DNA of 36,822 nt from JAKAGE01 sp964416665 (GCA_964416665.1 CAYQFA010000005.1:1-36822); one strand, 5' to 3'. Counted from the first letter of the stretch, positions 14,359-22,429 are shown. Numbers and translations: made by a program. The notes: generated by a model not told the origin, from the letters alone.

Positions 14359-14394
14359 CAAAAAAACATCCCTGCAGGGATGTTTTTTTGTTAC
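14355..14394. terminator. 40-nt perfect palindrome, bidirectional terminator
   Basis: The 40 bases are a perfect palindrome centred on CTGCAG, with 7-base A and T runs in the arms, so each strand reads as a stem followed by T7. It lies between two convergent genes. The TAA of the plus-strand gene (14356-14358) lies in the left arm. Confidence 0.9.
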
Positions 14395-14409
14395 TATCGA
14401 CGTCCAAAG

Positions 14410-15324
14410 TTATGCGATCTTTGTGGTGTCGGTAGGTGCGGTCACGACGGGCTGAGCGGAAGTTTTGGCCGGTGCGGAGGCAACTGCCGCGCTCACCGAT
14501 GACGTAGCGGTTGTAGCCGTCGTCTTAGGCGTCGTGGTCGTTTGCGTCGTTACTGGCGTCGCCGCCTCTTTCTCGTCGCTTTCCGGCCAGAAAAGGATCG
14601 CGAGGATCACGATCACCAATAAAATAATGACGATCGCGGGCCAGTGAGCCTTGGCGGATGACCAGATCGAGGAAGCTTGCGCGGTCGCTTGCACCGGATT
14701 CACGGTCGCCGCCGCTGTTGCCGGGGCAGTGGCCGTTGTCGGGCTTGCGACGGTCGTCGCGGTGATCGCCGGAGCGGACGGTGCTGCTTGCGCAGGCACC
14801 GGCGTGGTCGCGGTCATTCCCGTGGTCGGTACGCTCGTCACGGGAGCCGCCATTGCGATCGGCGAAGCGGCTTCGTCGGCGCTGATGGTTGCCGCCATGG
14901 CAACGAGCGTACTCTTCATGCCGCCGAGCGTCGTTGCGACTGCTGTCGTTTGGCTGGCGGTCATGTTGGGGTTCGCAATAAGCGAGGCATTCAACTGCGA
15001 GAGCGTTTCGACGAGCGTGGCCAGCGTATTTTCAAATGCGCTGATCTCGTTCCTTGAAAGTCCGGAAGTCGTTTGCGTTTGCTGTGGCTGTGCCTGCGTT
15101 ACGGAGGGAGTTGCGTTGCCGCCCAACTGGTCATCGCCTTGAGGGATCATTCCCTGTTGCATTTCCAAGTTGACCAACGTCGCTTTTGCCACCTGGAGCT
15201 GTTGCTCAAGCGTGGCGCTATTGGTCCCTGAGGACGTAACGGTCTGCGCGTTTGCGATTCCCGCATGCACGCCATAGCCTGCCAATGCTACCGCCAGTAC
15301 CGCAAAGAAAAGTATCTTTTTCAT
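14410..15324 (-). CDS. Ala/Thr-rich exported protein with membrane helix, unknown function
   Basis: 304 residues. Signal peptide MKKILFFAVLAVALAGYGVHAGIANA, then a helical, Gln-rich segment (about 35-60; LEQQLQVAKATLVNLEMQQG), a second helical segment (about 90-150), a long low-complexity Ala/Thr/Pro/Val region, one membrane helix (about 225-245; WPAIVIILLVIVILAILFW) followed by an acidic SDEKEA, and a second Ala/Thr tail. The low-complexity parts look like flexible spacers of an envelope protein. I do not recognise a family. ATG 15324 gives the clean signal peptide; a start 7 codons upstream is possible but adds nothing. Confidence 0.7.
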   Translation of the reverse strand: MKKILFFAVLAVALAGYGVHAGIANAQTVTSSGTNSATLEQQLQVAKATLVNLEMQQGMIPQGDDQLGGNATPSVTQAQPQQTQTTSGLSRNEISAFENTLATLVETLSQLNASLIANPNMTASQTTAVATTLGGMKSTLVAMAATISADEAASPIAMAAPVTSVPTTGMTATTPVPAQAAPSAPAITATTVASPTTATAPATAAATVNPVQATAQASSIWSSAKAHWPAIVIILLVIVILAILFWPESDEKEAATPVTTQTTTTPKTTATTATSSVSAAVASAPAKTSAQPVVTAPTDTTKIA

Positions 15325-15404
15325 GGTTATATAAGTTTTTTGCAATAATGACGACCTTTCATCGTTTTTGTGTTCCGATATGGAATTTTCAAGGAGCCAA
15401 GTTC

Positions 15405-15422
15405 GGCTTTCGGGTGAAAGCC
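15405..15422 (-). promoter_or_regulatory. Hairpin in the leader of the 15324 gene
   Basis: GGCTTTC (15405-15411) pairs with GAAAGCC (15416-15422) over a 4-nt loop, near the predicted 5' end of the mRNA. A second weak GCC/GGC hairpin follows in the leader. It may stabilise the mRNA 5' end. Confidence 0.4.
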
Positions 15423-15438
15423 GCTACTTTCTAACTAT

Positions 15439-15469
15439 ATTATATAGCACGGAATAAGACGTATTACAA
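15439..15469 (-). promoter_or_regulatory. Promoter of the 15324 gene
   Basis: On the minus strand TTGTAA (15464-15469), a 19-nt spacer and TATAAT (15439-15444). The leader would be about 108 nt. It overlaps nothing but lies next to the divergent typA promoter. Confidence 0.5.
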
Positions 15470-15477
15470 ACGAGGTA

Positions 15478-15506
15478 TTGCGTTTCTCCCCAATTTTCTG
15501 TATAAT
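15478..15506 (+). promoter_or_regulatory. Promoter of typA
   Basis: TTGCGT (15478-15483), a 17-nt spacer and TATAAT (15501-15506). The predicted start near 15513 gives a leader of about 105 nt, unusual in this window. Confidence 0.65.
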
Positions 15507-15516
15507 CCCCATATTC

Positions 15517-15585
15517 GAAGCGAGTTGATCGTCCCGCCTTGGCGGGGCTTCTCTTTGTTTGATGGGCGCCCGGCGCGATCAACGC
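15517..15585 (+). promoter_or_regulatory. Folded 5' leader of typA, possible attenuator
   Basis: GTTGATCG (15524-15531) pairs with CGATCAAC (15576-15583), closing a domain that holds a CCCGC/GCGGG hairpin (15533-15546). A competing pairing GAAGC (15517-15521) with GCTTC (15547-15551) would extend that hairpin into a terminator-like stem followed by TCTTTGTTTG. The two outer pairings overlap and may exclude each other. Confidence 0.45.
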
Positions 15586-15617
15586 TTTTAATAAAAAATT
15601 TATAACAATTTGTTACT

Positions 15618-17426
15618 ATGGACCTGAGAAATATCGCTATCATCGCCCACGTTGACCACGGCAAGACGACCCTCGTTGATGCCTTATTAAAGCAATCAGC
15701 GAGCTTCCACCAGAAGAGCGGTGCCACGAGCGACCTTATCATGGATTCGAACGAGCTCGAGCGCGAGCGCGGGATAACGATCTTCTCGAAAAATGCTTCG
15801 GTTGTCTATAAAGATACCAAGATCAATATCGTCGATACCCCCGGGCACGCCGACTTCGGCGGCGAGGTGGAGCGCATTATGCGCATGGTGGACGGCGTTT
15901 TGTTGCTTATTGATGCAAAGGAGGGTCCGATGCCGCAGACGAAATTCGTTTTGCGCAAAGCCATTCAGGCCGGCCACAAGATCGTGGTCGTGGTGAACAA
16001 GATCGACAAGCCGGACGCCCGGCCGGAGTGGGCGCTGAATGCCACCTATGATCTTTTCTTTGAGCTTGATGCTACGGAAGAGCAGATCGAGTTTCCGGTC
16101 ATTTATGCCGCGGCGCGTGAGGGAAAGGCTGGCCTTACAAAGGACCTTGCGGAGATGAAGGACATCGAGCCGGTGTTCGAGACGATCGTGAACTATCTCC
16201 CTGCGCCAAAGAAGAGCGATATCGAGACGCTTCAGATGCTTACCGTGAACTTGGCATACGATAATTACAAAGGGAAGATCGCCATCGGACGCTTGTATTC
16301 CGGTACGCTCAAAAAGGCCCAGACCGTCGCGCATATCAACCGCGCGGGCGAGATAAAGAATGTCCAGCTTACCTCAGTGATGCTTTTCGATGGCTTGGGA
16401 AAAGTGGAAGTTGAAGAGGCCCATGCCGGCGAGATCGTCTGCATCGCAGGTATTCCCGACGTTTCGATCGGCGAGACGATCACCGACCCGGAACATCCCA
16501 TCGCATTGCCGACGATCCATATCGACGAGCCGACCATCAAAATGACGTTTTCAGTGAACACTTCGCCGTTCCGCGGCAGGGAAGGCAAGTTCACGACCTC
16601 GCGCAATATCAAGGATCGGTTGGAAAAAGAGCTCGAAACCGACGTTGCGCTTGCGGTTACACCGACCGAGGCCACCGATCGCTGGGTGGTTGCCGGACGC
16701 GGCGAGCTCCACCTCGCGATCCTCATCGAAAAGATGCGGCGTGAAGGGTTTGAGCTCGAAGTGTCAAAGCCTCAGGTTATTTTCAAAGAAGAGAACGGCA
16801 AAAAGACCGAACCGATAGAGCTGGTCTCCGTTGAGGTTCCCGAAGCATATTCCGGTACGGTGATCGAGATGTTGGGCAAACGTCTTGGCGTCATGAAGAA
16901 TATGCGCGTGGACGATAAAGGCAATGCGTTTATGGATTTTGATATCCCGACGCGCGGGCTTATCGGCATTCGCAATCGGTTTTTGACCTCTACGAAGGGT
17001 ACGGGAATCATGAACAGTATTTTCCTCGGTTACGAAGAGTATAAAGGCGACATCACGGCGATCCCGCACGGCTCGATCGTGGCGACGCAGGCCGGCGTCT
17101 CAAACAACTATGGTCTGGTGACGGCGCAGGGCAGGGGAACGCTCTTCATGAGCGCCGGCGTCGCGGTCTATGAAGGCATGGTCGTTGGCGAGAATGCGAA
17201 GGAGGGCGATGTCCTCGTGCACGTTGCACGGGAAAAACAGCTTACCAACTTTCGCGCGAAGAACGAGGGACTTGCCGACCAGCTTGAAGTGCCGGTGATC
17301 ATGGGGTTGGAAGATGCGCTGGATTATATCAACGACGAAGAGCTCGTCGAGGTCACGCCGCAGAATATCCGCATTCGCAAGAAATATTTGAACGAGAACG
17401 ACAGGAAGCGTGCGGGGAAATCGTAG
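15618..17426 (+). CDS. typA: Translational GTPase TypA/BipA
   Basis: 602 residues, full family length. The G domain has G1 AHVDHGKTTL, G2 in RGITI, G3 DTPGHADFGGEVERIM and G4 NKIDKPDARP; then an EF-Tu-like beta barrel, two EF-G-like alpha-beta domains (GRGELHLAILIEKMRREGFELEVSKP) and the TypA-specific C-terminal domain. TypA binds the 70S ribosome and supports ribosome assembly and stress adaptation. No Shine-Dalgarno sequence precedes ATG 15618; the 30 nt before it are A/T-rich and unstructured, after a folded leader. The gene is convergent with a DUF2127-like gene, with 12 nt between the stops. Confidence 0.97.
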   Translation: MDLRNIAIIAHVDHGKTTLVDALLKQSASFHQKSGATSDLIMDSNELERERGITIFSKNASVVYKDTKINIVDTPGHADFGGEVERIMRMVDGVLLLIDAKEGPMPQTKFVLRKAIQAGHKIVVVVNKIDKPDARPEWALNATYDLFFELDATEEQIEFPVIYAAAREGKAGLTKDLAEMKDIEPVFETIVNYLPAPKKSDIETLQMLTVNLAYDNYKGKIAIGRLYSGTLKKAQTVAHINRAGEIKNVQLTSVMLFDGLGKVEVEEAHAGEIVCIAGIPDVSIGETITDPEHPIALPTIHIDEPTIKMTFSVNTSPFRGREGKFTTSRNIKDRLEKELETDVALAVTPTEATDRWVVAGRGELHLAILIEKMRREGFELEVSKPQVIFKEENGKKTEPIELVSVEVPEAYSGTVIEMLGKRLGVMKNMRVDDKGNAFMDFDIPTRGLIGIRNRFLTSTKGTGIMNSIFLGYEEYKGDITAIPHGSIVATQAGVSNNYGLVTAQGRGTLFMSAGVAVYEGMVVGENAKEGDVLVHVAREKQLTNFRAKNEGLADQLEVPVIMGLEDALDYINDEELVEVTPQNIRIRKKYLNENDRKRAGKS

Positions 17427-17438
17427 CAAAGGAGCTAT

Positions 17439-17894
17439 CTAGCGATGATTTTTTAGTGCGCGGCGATGTTCGTTGATGATCAGGCCGATGACCACGAGAT
17501 CGAAGAAGGTGAATGCGCCGAGTACGAGCGTGGGCCGGTGGATGAACGTCGCGATTTGATAGAGATCGAACAGTCCGAAGACGCCCGCTGCGGTAGGATA
17601 GGCCCACGATTTGTTTTTGAAAAGCATGAGCGATAAAAATAAATTGGCGACGCCGTGAATGAATAGGTAGGCCGCCCAGAACGATTTTCCATTCACGGAG
17701 AACGAGCGAAAGAATGGGTGCGCAAGATGCCACAGCGATGTATGGATGAGGGGACCAAAAAAAGTGACGAACGTCGTATGGCTGATAAAGACGAGCAGGA
17801 TGCTGGAGAGAGTCTGAATGACACCATCCGCAAGCTTTATCGCGATTCCGATCTCGAACAGGCTATGATAGGGCCCTTTGGCCGTGCGCTTCAT
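17439..17894 (-). CDS. DUF2127-like integral membrane protein
   Basis: 151 residues with four predicted membrane helices (about 18-40, 68-92, 98-115 and 124-141). The opening FEIGIAIKLADGVIQ and the later AYLFIHGVANLFL...W-(A)-YP resemble the DUF2127 family of small predicted membrane proteins. Function is unknown. The start ATG 17894 is supported by TACAAT 7 nt upstream. It is divergent from the ccdA operon, but nothing else ties it to redox functions. Confidence 0.75.
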   Translation of the reverse strand: MKRTAKGPYHSLFEIGIAIKLADGVIQTLSSILLVFISHTTFVTFFGPLIHTSLWHLAHPFFRSFSVNGKSFWAAYLFIHGVANLFLSLMLFKNKSWAYPTAAGVFGLFDLYQIATFIHRPTLVLGAFTFFDLVVIGLIINEHRRALKNHR

Positions 17895-17901
17895 GATAGG
17901 T

Positions 17902-17907
17902 ATTGTA
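17902..17907 (-). promoter_or_regulatory. -10 box of the DUF2127-like gene
   Basis: TACAAT on the minus strand, 7 nt before ATG 17894; leaderless arrangement. Confidence 0.55.
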
Positions 17908-17928
17908 CCCCCAAATCATCGCATTTAG

Positions 17929-17934
17929 TATAAT
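17929..17934 (+). promoter_or_regulatory. -10 box of the ccdA operon
   Basis: TATAAT preceded by TTTAG. No clear -35 box. It would make a leader of about 58 nt that contains a short ORF ending at ccdA. Confidence 0.45.
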
Positions 17935-17957
17935 TTAATAGTATCATCGGCCCGATC

Positions 17958-18002
17958 ATGACGAATATCATGGATGTGGGTTGTAATAACTATTTAGAAT
18001 GA
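17958..18002 (+). CDS. Possible 14-codon upstream ORF coupled to ccdA
   Basis: ATG ACG AAT to TGA; the peptide would be MTNIMDVGCNNYLE. Its TGA overlaps the ccdA ATG as ATGA, the classic layout for translational coupling. It holds one Cys. There is no independent proof of translation, and ccdA could also be reached by another start route. Confidence 0.35.
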   Translation: MTNIMDVGCNNYLE

Positions 18003-18718
18003 CAACCATTCCCATTCTGGTCGCTTTCTTTGCAGGCATTGTCTCATTTCTTTCGCCGTGCATCTTGCCGATCATACCTGGTTTTCTCGCATATTTGGCG
18101 GGGGAGTCGTCTTCGGCCGCGACGAAGCCGTCACGGCTCAGCATCTTTCTCAATAGTTTTTTCTTTGTACTGGGTTTCTCCATTGTTTTTGCGCTGCTCG
18201 GCGTGCTCCTGAACGGAATACTTTCCCATGTGGCATACATGGTACAGTCGTGGCTTGCGTGGATCGGCGGTACGATTGTCATCTTTTTCGGCCTCTATCT
18301 GATGGGTTTTTTTCGGATACGATTTTTCGAGAGCGATCACAAGCTGACGCCCAAAGTGAATTTCCGGTCGCGTTATCTTACCTCGCTGCTTTTTGGGCTC
18401 GCTTTTGCCGCCGGATGGACGCCGTGCGTGGGTCCGGTGTTGGGCGGTATCCTTGGCGTCGCTGCATCCGCACCCGGCGAGGCGTTCTTTCTCCTTCTTT
18501 CCTATGCGATCGGGTTGGGCCTTCCCTTCCTTCTGGTCGGATTGTTCGTTTCGCAAAGCGCCGATCTCATCAATAAATATGCCGCAAAGCTGGAATATGT
18601 GAACCCTGTCTTCGGCGCGATCCTCGTGATATTGGGTGTCCTTGTCTTCACGCAAGACCTCCCGCTTATCGCGAACTTCGGTTTTATCAACAGTATCCTT
18701 CTGAAGTACAAAATATAA
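17999..18718 (+). CDS. ccdA: CcdA-type membrane thiol-disulfide transporter
   Basis: 239 residues with six predicted membrane helices. The two signature motifs SFLSPCILPIIPGFL and GWTPCVGPVLG hold the paired Cys that carry electrons across the membrane in the CcdA/DsbD family. It would take electrons from cytoplasmic thioredoxin and hand them to an outside thioredoxin-like partner, here the next gene, 9 nt downstream. Cytochrome c maturation is a role of CcdA elsewhere, but no cytochrome genes are seen in this window, so supply of reductant for repair is the more likely job. Confidence 0.92.
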   Translation: MTTIPILVAFFAGIVSFLSPCILPIIPGFLAYLAGESSSAATKPSRLSIFLNSFFFVLGFSIVFALLGVLLNGILSHVAYMVQSWLAWIGGTIVIFFGLYLMGFFRIRFFESDHKLTPKVNFRSRYLTSLLFGLAFAAGWTPCVGPVLGGILGVAASAPGEAFFLLLSYAIGLGLPFLLVGLFVSQSADLINKYAAKLEYVNPVFGAILVILGVLVFTQDLPLIANFGFINSILLKYKI

Positions 18719-18727
18719 ATCACCGCC

Positions 18728-19930
18728 ATGGATACCAATAAAAAGAAGGTGGCATTCGTGATCATTCTCATTCTCGTCGTGGGCGCTATCTGGTATCTGG
18801 AAAGTTTGAAGGTGCATCCGGCGCCAATAGGTCAAAGCGGCGCGGCTTTGAACCTCGACGCTCTCACGTCGGACAACGGTACTGCGACGTCGGCTCCTTC
18901 CACGGCGGGCGTCCCAAGCGCCGAGCGTGCCGCGTTGCTCCAGCTTGCCGCGGCAGATAAAGCCGCCGGCGATCAACCGGCGATCGAGATCACCGACCCT
19001 ACGGGATTCATCAACGCGTCGTCCGACTTTACCCTTGCAAGCCTTATCGGGAAAAAAGTGATCTTGCTGGATTTTTGGACGTACAGCTGTATCAATTGCG
19101 TGCGCACGATCCCATATCTCAATGCGTGGTATCAGAAATACGGCGGCGAAGGATTGGAGATCGTCGGGATCCATACGCCGGAGTTCGATTTCGAGAAGAA
19201 CCTTGCAAACGTACAGACGGCAGTAAAGGATTATGGCATCCAATATCCGGTCGTCCTCGACAGCGACCAGGGGACGTGGAACGCCTACGGCAATCTCTAT
19301 TGGCCGCATGAATATCTGATCGACATGGCGGGATACATCGTCCATGATCACATCGGCGAGGGCGATTATGATACGACCGAGGCGGAAATCCAAAAACTGC
19401 TCGCAGAACGCGCGACGATACTCGGTACGGACGCGGCGGCGATCGCGACTTCTACCGTGGACATCGCGCCTTCAGACCTTAGCGACATCAATAGTCCGGA
19501 AACATATTTCGGTGCTGAACGAAATAGCTTCTTGGCCAACGGGATCTTTTTTATGAACGGCAACCAGACGCTTGTCGCTCCCGCAACGAGTTCGATCGGC
19601 CTCAACAAGCTTTATCTTGGCGGAGTGTGGAATTTTGGAGATCAATATGCGACCAATCTCAGTGCGGGGGCTACGATCACATACGAATATGATGCGGGAG
19701 ATGTCTATATGGTTGCGGCGGGTGCCGCCACCGGAACGGTCGTCGAAGTTTTACAGGACGGCCAGCCCATCGGTGCCGCTGCCGGAAGCGACGTGCACGA
19801 CGGGAAGGTGGTGATTTCGAGCGACCGGCTTTACGATCTTGTTAAAAATCCTGACGGTGGCGGCGAGCACACGCTGCAATTGATCGTTAATTCGCCCGGC
19901 TTGCAAGCGTACACGTTCACCTTCGGTTAA
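18728..19930 (+). CDS. Membrane-tethered TlpA/DipZ-type thioredoxin with C-terminal beta domain
   Basis: 400 residues. An N-terminal membrane helix (about 7-24), a spacer, a thioredoxin-fold domain (about 85-225) with active site WTYSCINCVRTIP and the segment WPHEYLID, and a C-terminal beta domain (about 257-400; SPETYFGAERNSF, RLYDLV, GEHTLQL, YTFTFG) typical of the C-terminus of DipZ proteins. In DipZ the CcdA part, thioredoxin part and beta domain are one chain; here they are split into two adjacent genes. It should accept electrons from CcdA on the outer side and reduce exported or envelope proteins. msrA starts 14 nt downstream. Confidence 0.9.
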   Translation: MDTNKKKVAFVIILILVVGAIWYLESLKVHPAPIGQSGAALNLDALTSDNGTATSAPSTAGVPSAERAALLQLAAADKAAGDQPAIEITDPTGFINASSDFTLASLIGKKVILLDFWTYSCINCVRTIPYLNAWYQKYGGEGLEIVGIHTPEFDFEKNLANVQTAVKDYGIQYPVVLDSDQGTWNAYGNLYWPHEYLIDMAGYIVHDHIGEGDYDTTEAEIQKLLAERATILGTDAAAIATSTVDIAPSDLSDINSPETYFGAERNSFLANGIFFMNGNQTLVAPATSSIGLNKLYLGGVWNFGDQYATNLSAGATITYEYDAGDVYMVAAGAATGTVVEVLQDGQPIGAAAGSDVHDGKVVISSDRLYDLVKNPDGGGEHTLQLIVNSPGLQAYTFTFG

Positions 19931-19932
19931 GG

Positions 19933-19938
19933 TATCAT
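19933..19938 (+). promoter_or_regulatory. Internal -10 box of msrA
   Basis: TATCAT, 6 nt before ATG 19945, directly behind the stop codon of the DipZ-like gene. It may give leaderless msrA mRNA in addition to operon read-through. Confidence 0.5.
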
Positions 19939-19944
19939 TAACCA

Positions 19945-20499
19945 ATGGACGACAAACCAAAGGAAACGGCGGTGTTCGGTGGAGGATGTTTCTGGTGCAC
20001 GGAGGCGATCTTTGAGGAACTCCGCGGCGTCATTTCGGTGATGCCCGGCTATACGGGCGGAACCGTGAAGAACCCGACGTATGAACAGGTATGCAGCGGT
20101 ACCACGGGCCATGCGGAAGCGGCGAAGATCGAATTCGATCCGACGCTGATCTCTTACCGTGACCTTCTCACGGTGTTCTTCGCGACGCACGATCCGACGA
20201 CCCGCGACCGGCAAGGCAACGACGTCGGCCCGCAGTACCGTTCCTCGATTTTTTATACGAGCGAGGAGCAGAGGAATGCCGCGCGGGCGTTCATAAAACA
20301 ACTCGAAACCTCCGACCCCGGCGGTCGTCCCATTGTCACAGAGGTCACTCCATTCGATGTCTTCTATGACGCGGAGGATTATCATCGGCAGTATTATCGC
20401 AAAAATGCCTCGGCACCGTATTGCCAGGTCATCATCGAGCCGAAGGTCGAGCTTTTGCAAAAGGATTTTGCGGCACTTTTAAAAGAAAAACAGAAATAA
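19945..20499 (+). CDS. msrA: Peptide methionine (S)-S-oxide reductase
   Basis: 184 residues. The catalytic Cys is in FGGGCFWCTEAIFEEL near the N-terminus; other family blocks are MPGYTGG, PTYEQVCSGTTGHAEA and YHRQYYRKN, and a C-terminal Cys sits in APYCQVIIEPK. It reduces the S epimer of methionine sulfoxide in proteins, using thioredoxin. There is no signal peptide, so it is cytoplasmic even though the two genes before it work at the membrane. msrB follows after 34 nt. Confidence 0.96.
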   Translation: MDDKPKETAVFGGGCFWCTEAIFEELRGVISVMPGYTGGTVKNPTYEQVCSGTTGHAEAAKIEFDPTLISYRDLLTVFFATHDPTTRDRQGNDVGPQYRSSIFYTSEEQRNAARAFIKQLETSDPGGRPIVTEVTPFDVFYDAEDYHRQYYRKNASAPYCQVIIEPKVELLQKDFAALLKEKQK

Positions 20500-20533
20500 G
20501 GCGACTGCCATTGGTGTAGTAATTGTCACAGAT

Positions 20534-20929
20534 ATGGATAGCAATAAAAAAACGAGATCGGATGACGAGCTTCCACCGGAGCTCTACGACGTGGCGCGGA
20601 AGCGGGGGACAGAGCCGGCGTTCACGGGAAAATATTGGAACAATCACGAGAAGGGCATGTATAAATGCGCGGTGTGCGGAGCTGAGCTCTTTTCGTCGGA
20701 TACGAAATTCGATTCCGGCACCGGTTGGCCGAGTTTCACCGAGCCGGCCAATCTGGCGAACGTCGAGTTGAGAACTGACGATAGCCACGGCATGAGCCGT
20801 ACGGAAGTGGTCTGCAAGAATTGCGGCGCGCACTTGGGTCATCTTTTCGACGACGGTCCGGCTGAAAAAGGCGGCAAGCGCTATTGTATAAACTCGGTGT
20901 GTTTGGAACTCGAGAAAAAAGAGGCGTGA
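20534..20929 (+). CDS. msrB: Peptide methionine (R)-S-oxide reductase
   Basis: 131 residues. Zinc site Cys pairs CAVC and CKNC; the motif TGWPSFTEP; and the catalytic Cys in RYCINSVCLEL. It reduces the R epimer of methionine sulfoxide, complementing MsrA. An extra Cys five residues after the catalytic one (VCL) replaces the more usual Ser. The short gap to msrA contains GTGTAGTAATTG, a motif seen in two other intergenic gaps in this window. No signal peptide; cytoplasmic. Confidence 0.96.
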   Translation: MDSNKKTRSDDELPPELYDVARKRGTEPAFTGKYWNNHEKGMYKCAVCGAELFSSDTKFDSGTGWPSFTEPANLANVELRTDDSHGMSRTEVVCKNCGAHLGHLFDDGPAEKGGKRYCINSVCLELEKKEA

Positions 20930-20944
20930 TTTCCGCCGACGCTT

Positions 20945-22399
20945 TTAAAGCGCTGCGAGGTCGAGCGTGTAATCGATGCGGATCTGTTTCACAAAATCCG
21001 GAACGTGGCTTACGAGGATCATTGCACCTTCGTAGCGATCGAGCGCTTTTGCGATGACGGGAATGTGGCGGAAATTAATGTGGTTTGTCGGTTCGTCCAG
21101 AATGAGAAGGCCGGGTGCTTCGAGCGACAACTTCGCGAACGCAACGAGTCCCTTCTGGCCTTCGGAAAGCGCGCCGATCTTCGCACGCAGTATCTCCGCA
21201 TCAAGTAAAAATCCTGCTGCCGTGGAGCGAAGGCGGTCCTGGTCGCCTTCGCGCATGGCGCGAGCGAGCGTATCCCAGACCGTCGCATCGAAGTCGAGCG
21301 TGGAAAAATCCTGGCGATAGTAGCCGATGCGGATACCGGGTTCGATGCTTTCGCCCTTGGCGTGGCCGGTCGCGAGCGCTTCGAGCAAGGTGGTCTTTCC
21401 GATGCCGTTCGGTCCGACAAGGTGCAATCGCTCGTTCTTTTTAAGCGCGACATTGATCTTTTTTGCCGTTGCTTTGTGGTTCTTTATGACCGAAACGGAG
21501 GTGAGCTCCAGGATGCGCCCGGCAATATCTTCCTGACAGGGGATGGCGAAATTGCGGATGGTCTTGTCTTCCTGACGCACATCCACGACATCCTCTTCGA
21601 GCTCCGCGATCTTTTCGTTCATCTTGCGCGCCACGTCGCGCATGTGGCCGCCTTTCTGCGCGAAGAAATTGACCTGTTCTTTTCGGTGGAGAATATCCCG
21701 CTGGAGCCGGACGTTCTTCATGCGTTCACGTTCAAGACGCGCGGTTATCTCTTTCAATACGTCAAAATAATTGCCGGTGTATTGTTCAACTTTTTTTGTG
21801 AAGATGTCGAGGTATAACACGCCTTGCGTGAATGAGTTCAAAAAGTCGGCATCGTGGGAGATGACGATACAGGTCTTTTTGGAATCGATCAGGAATTTGG
21901 TAAGATGTTCGATTCCCGCCGTGTCGAGATTGTTCGTCGGTTCATCAAGGAGGAGCATATCCGGGTCCTGGATGAGCGCAAAGGCAAGCAGAAGCCGTGC
22001 CTGCTGGCCGCCGGAAAAACTTTTCACGATCCGATCGAGCGGCGCCGAAAGGTTGACGATCTTGAGCACTTTTTTGATGCGAGGCTCGATATCGTAGATT
22101 TTCTTATCGGGAAACGCGTTCTCGAAAAATGCCAGCACGGTTGCGTTGAGTTGGTCGCGCGGAATGACCTGTTTGGAGACCGCAAAAGTGAGCCCTTCCT
22201 CTATGATGACATTGCCCTCTTCGGCTTTGAGCCCGCCCGTGATCAGCTGGAACATCGTGCTTTTGCCGGCGCCGTTCTGACCCATGAGCGTTACCTTTGC
22301 CCCGCGACGCACCGAAAATGTCGCCTCGTCGAGGATCTTCTTTTTCCCGTACTCGAAAGTGACATCGTTGAATCGGAGGATTACTTCGTTGTTTGCCAT
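20945..22399 (-). CDS. ABC-F family ATPase (ribosome-associated type)
   Basis: 484 residues, two ABC domains and no membrane part. Domain 1: Walker A GQNGAGKST (about 38-46), signature FSGGQQARLLLA and Walker B MLLLDEPTNNLD. A charged linker (about 225-290, ERERMKNVRLQRDILHRKEQ) follows, then domain 2: Walker A GPNGIGKTT, signature LSEGQKGLVAFA and Walker B LLILDEPTNHIN. ABC-F proteins act on the ribosome (EttA, Uup, antibiotic protection); the subfamily cannot be settled by eye. The second signature is altered (LSEGQ rather than LSGGQ). It stands alone with its own promoter and a hairpin leader, convergent with msrB. Confidence 0.9.
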   Translation of the reverse strand: MANNEVILRFNDVTFEYGKKKILDEATFSVRRGAKVTLMGQNGAGKSTMFQLITGGLKAEEGNVIIEEGLTFAVSKQVIPRDQLNATVLAFFENAFPDKKIYDIEPRIKKVLKIVNLSAPLDRIVKSFSGGQQARLLLAFALIQDPDMLLLDEPTNNLDTAGIEHLTKFLIDSKKTCIVISHDADFLNSFTQGVLYLDIFTKKVEQYTGNYFDVLKEITARLERERMKNVRLQRDILHRKEQVNFFAQKGGHMRDVARKMNEKIAELEEDVVDVRQEDKTIRNFAIPCQEDIAGRILELTSVSVIKNHKATAKKINVALKKNERLHLVGPNGIGKTTLLEALATGHAKGESIEPGIRIGYYRQDFSTLDFDATVWDTLARAMREGDQDRLRSTAAGFLLDAEILRAKIGALSEGQKGLVAFAKLSLEAPGLLILDEPTNHINFRHIPVIAKALDRYEGAMILVSHVPDFVKQIRIDYTLDLAAL

Positions 22400-22410
22400 A
22401 ACATAATAAG

Positions 22411-22429
22411 AACGCGCAATCTGCGCGTT
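22411..22429 (-). promoter_or_regulatory. Perfect 8-bp hairpin in the ABC-F gene leader
   Basis: AACGCGCA (22411-22418) pairs with TGCGCGTT (22422-22429) over a 3-nt loop, between the -10 box at 22438 and ATG 22399. No T-run follows. It may be an attenuator element or a binding site. Confidence 0.5.

Noticed and set aside
14651..15142. 163-codon Ala/Val-rich frame on the plus strand
   Set aside because: It mirrors the low-complexity Ala/Thr region of the minus-strand gene 14410-15324, which has a signal peptide and membrane helix.
17424..17443. Short inverted repeats TAGC/GCTA around the typA and DUF2127-like stops
   Set aside because: Only 4-bp stems; too short to call a terminator although both stops lie in them.
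18131..19393. 420-codon open frame on the minus strand
   Set aside because: Antisense to ccdA and the DipZ-like gene, both with intact motifs; charged low-quality sequence without a domain.
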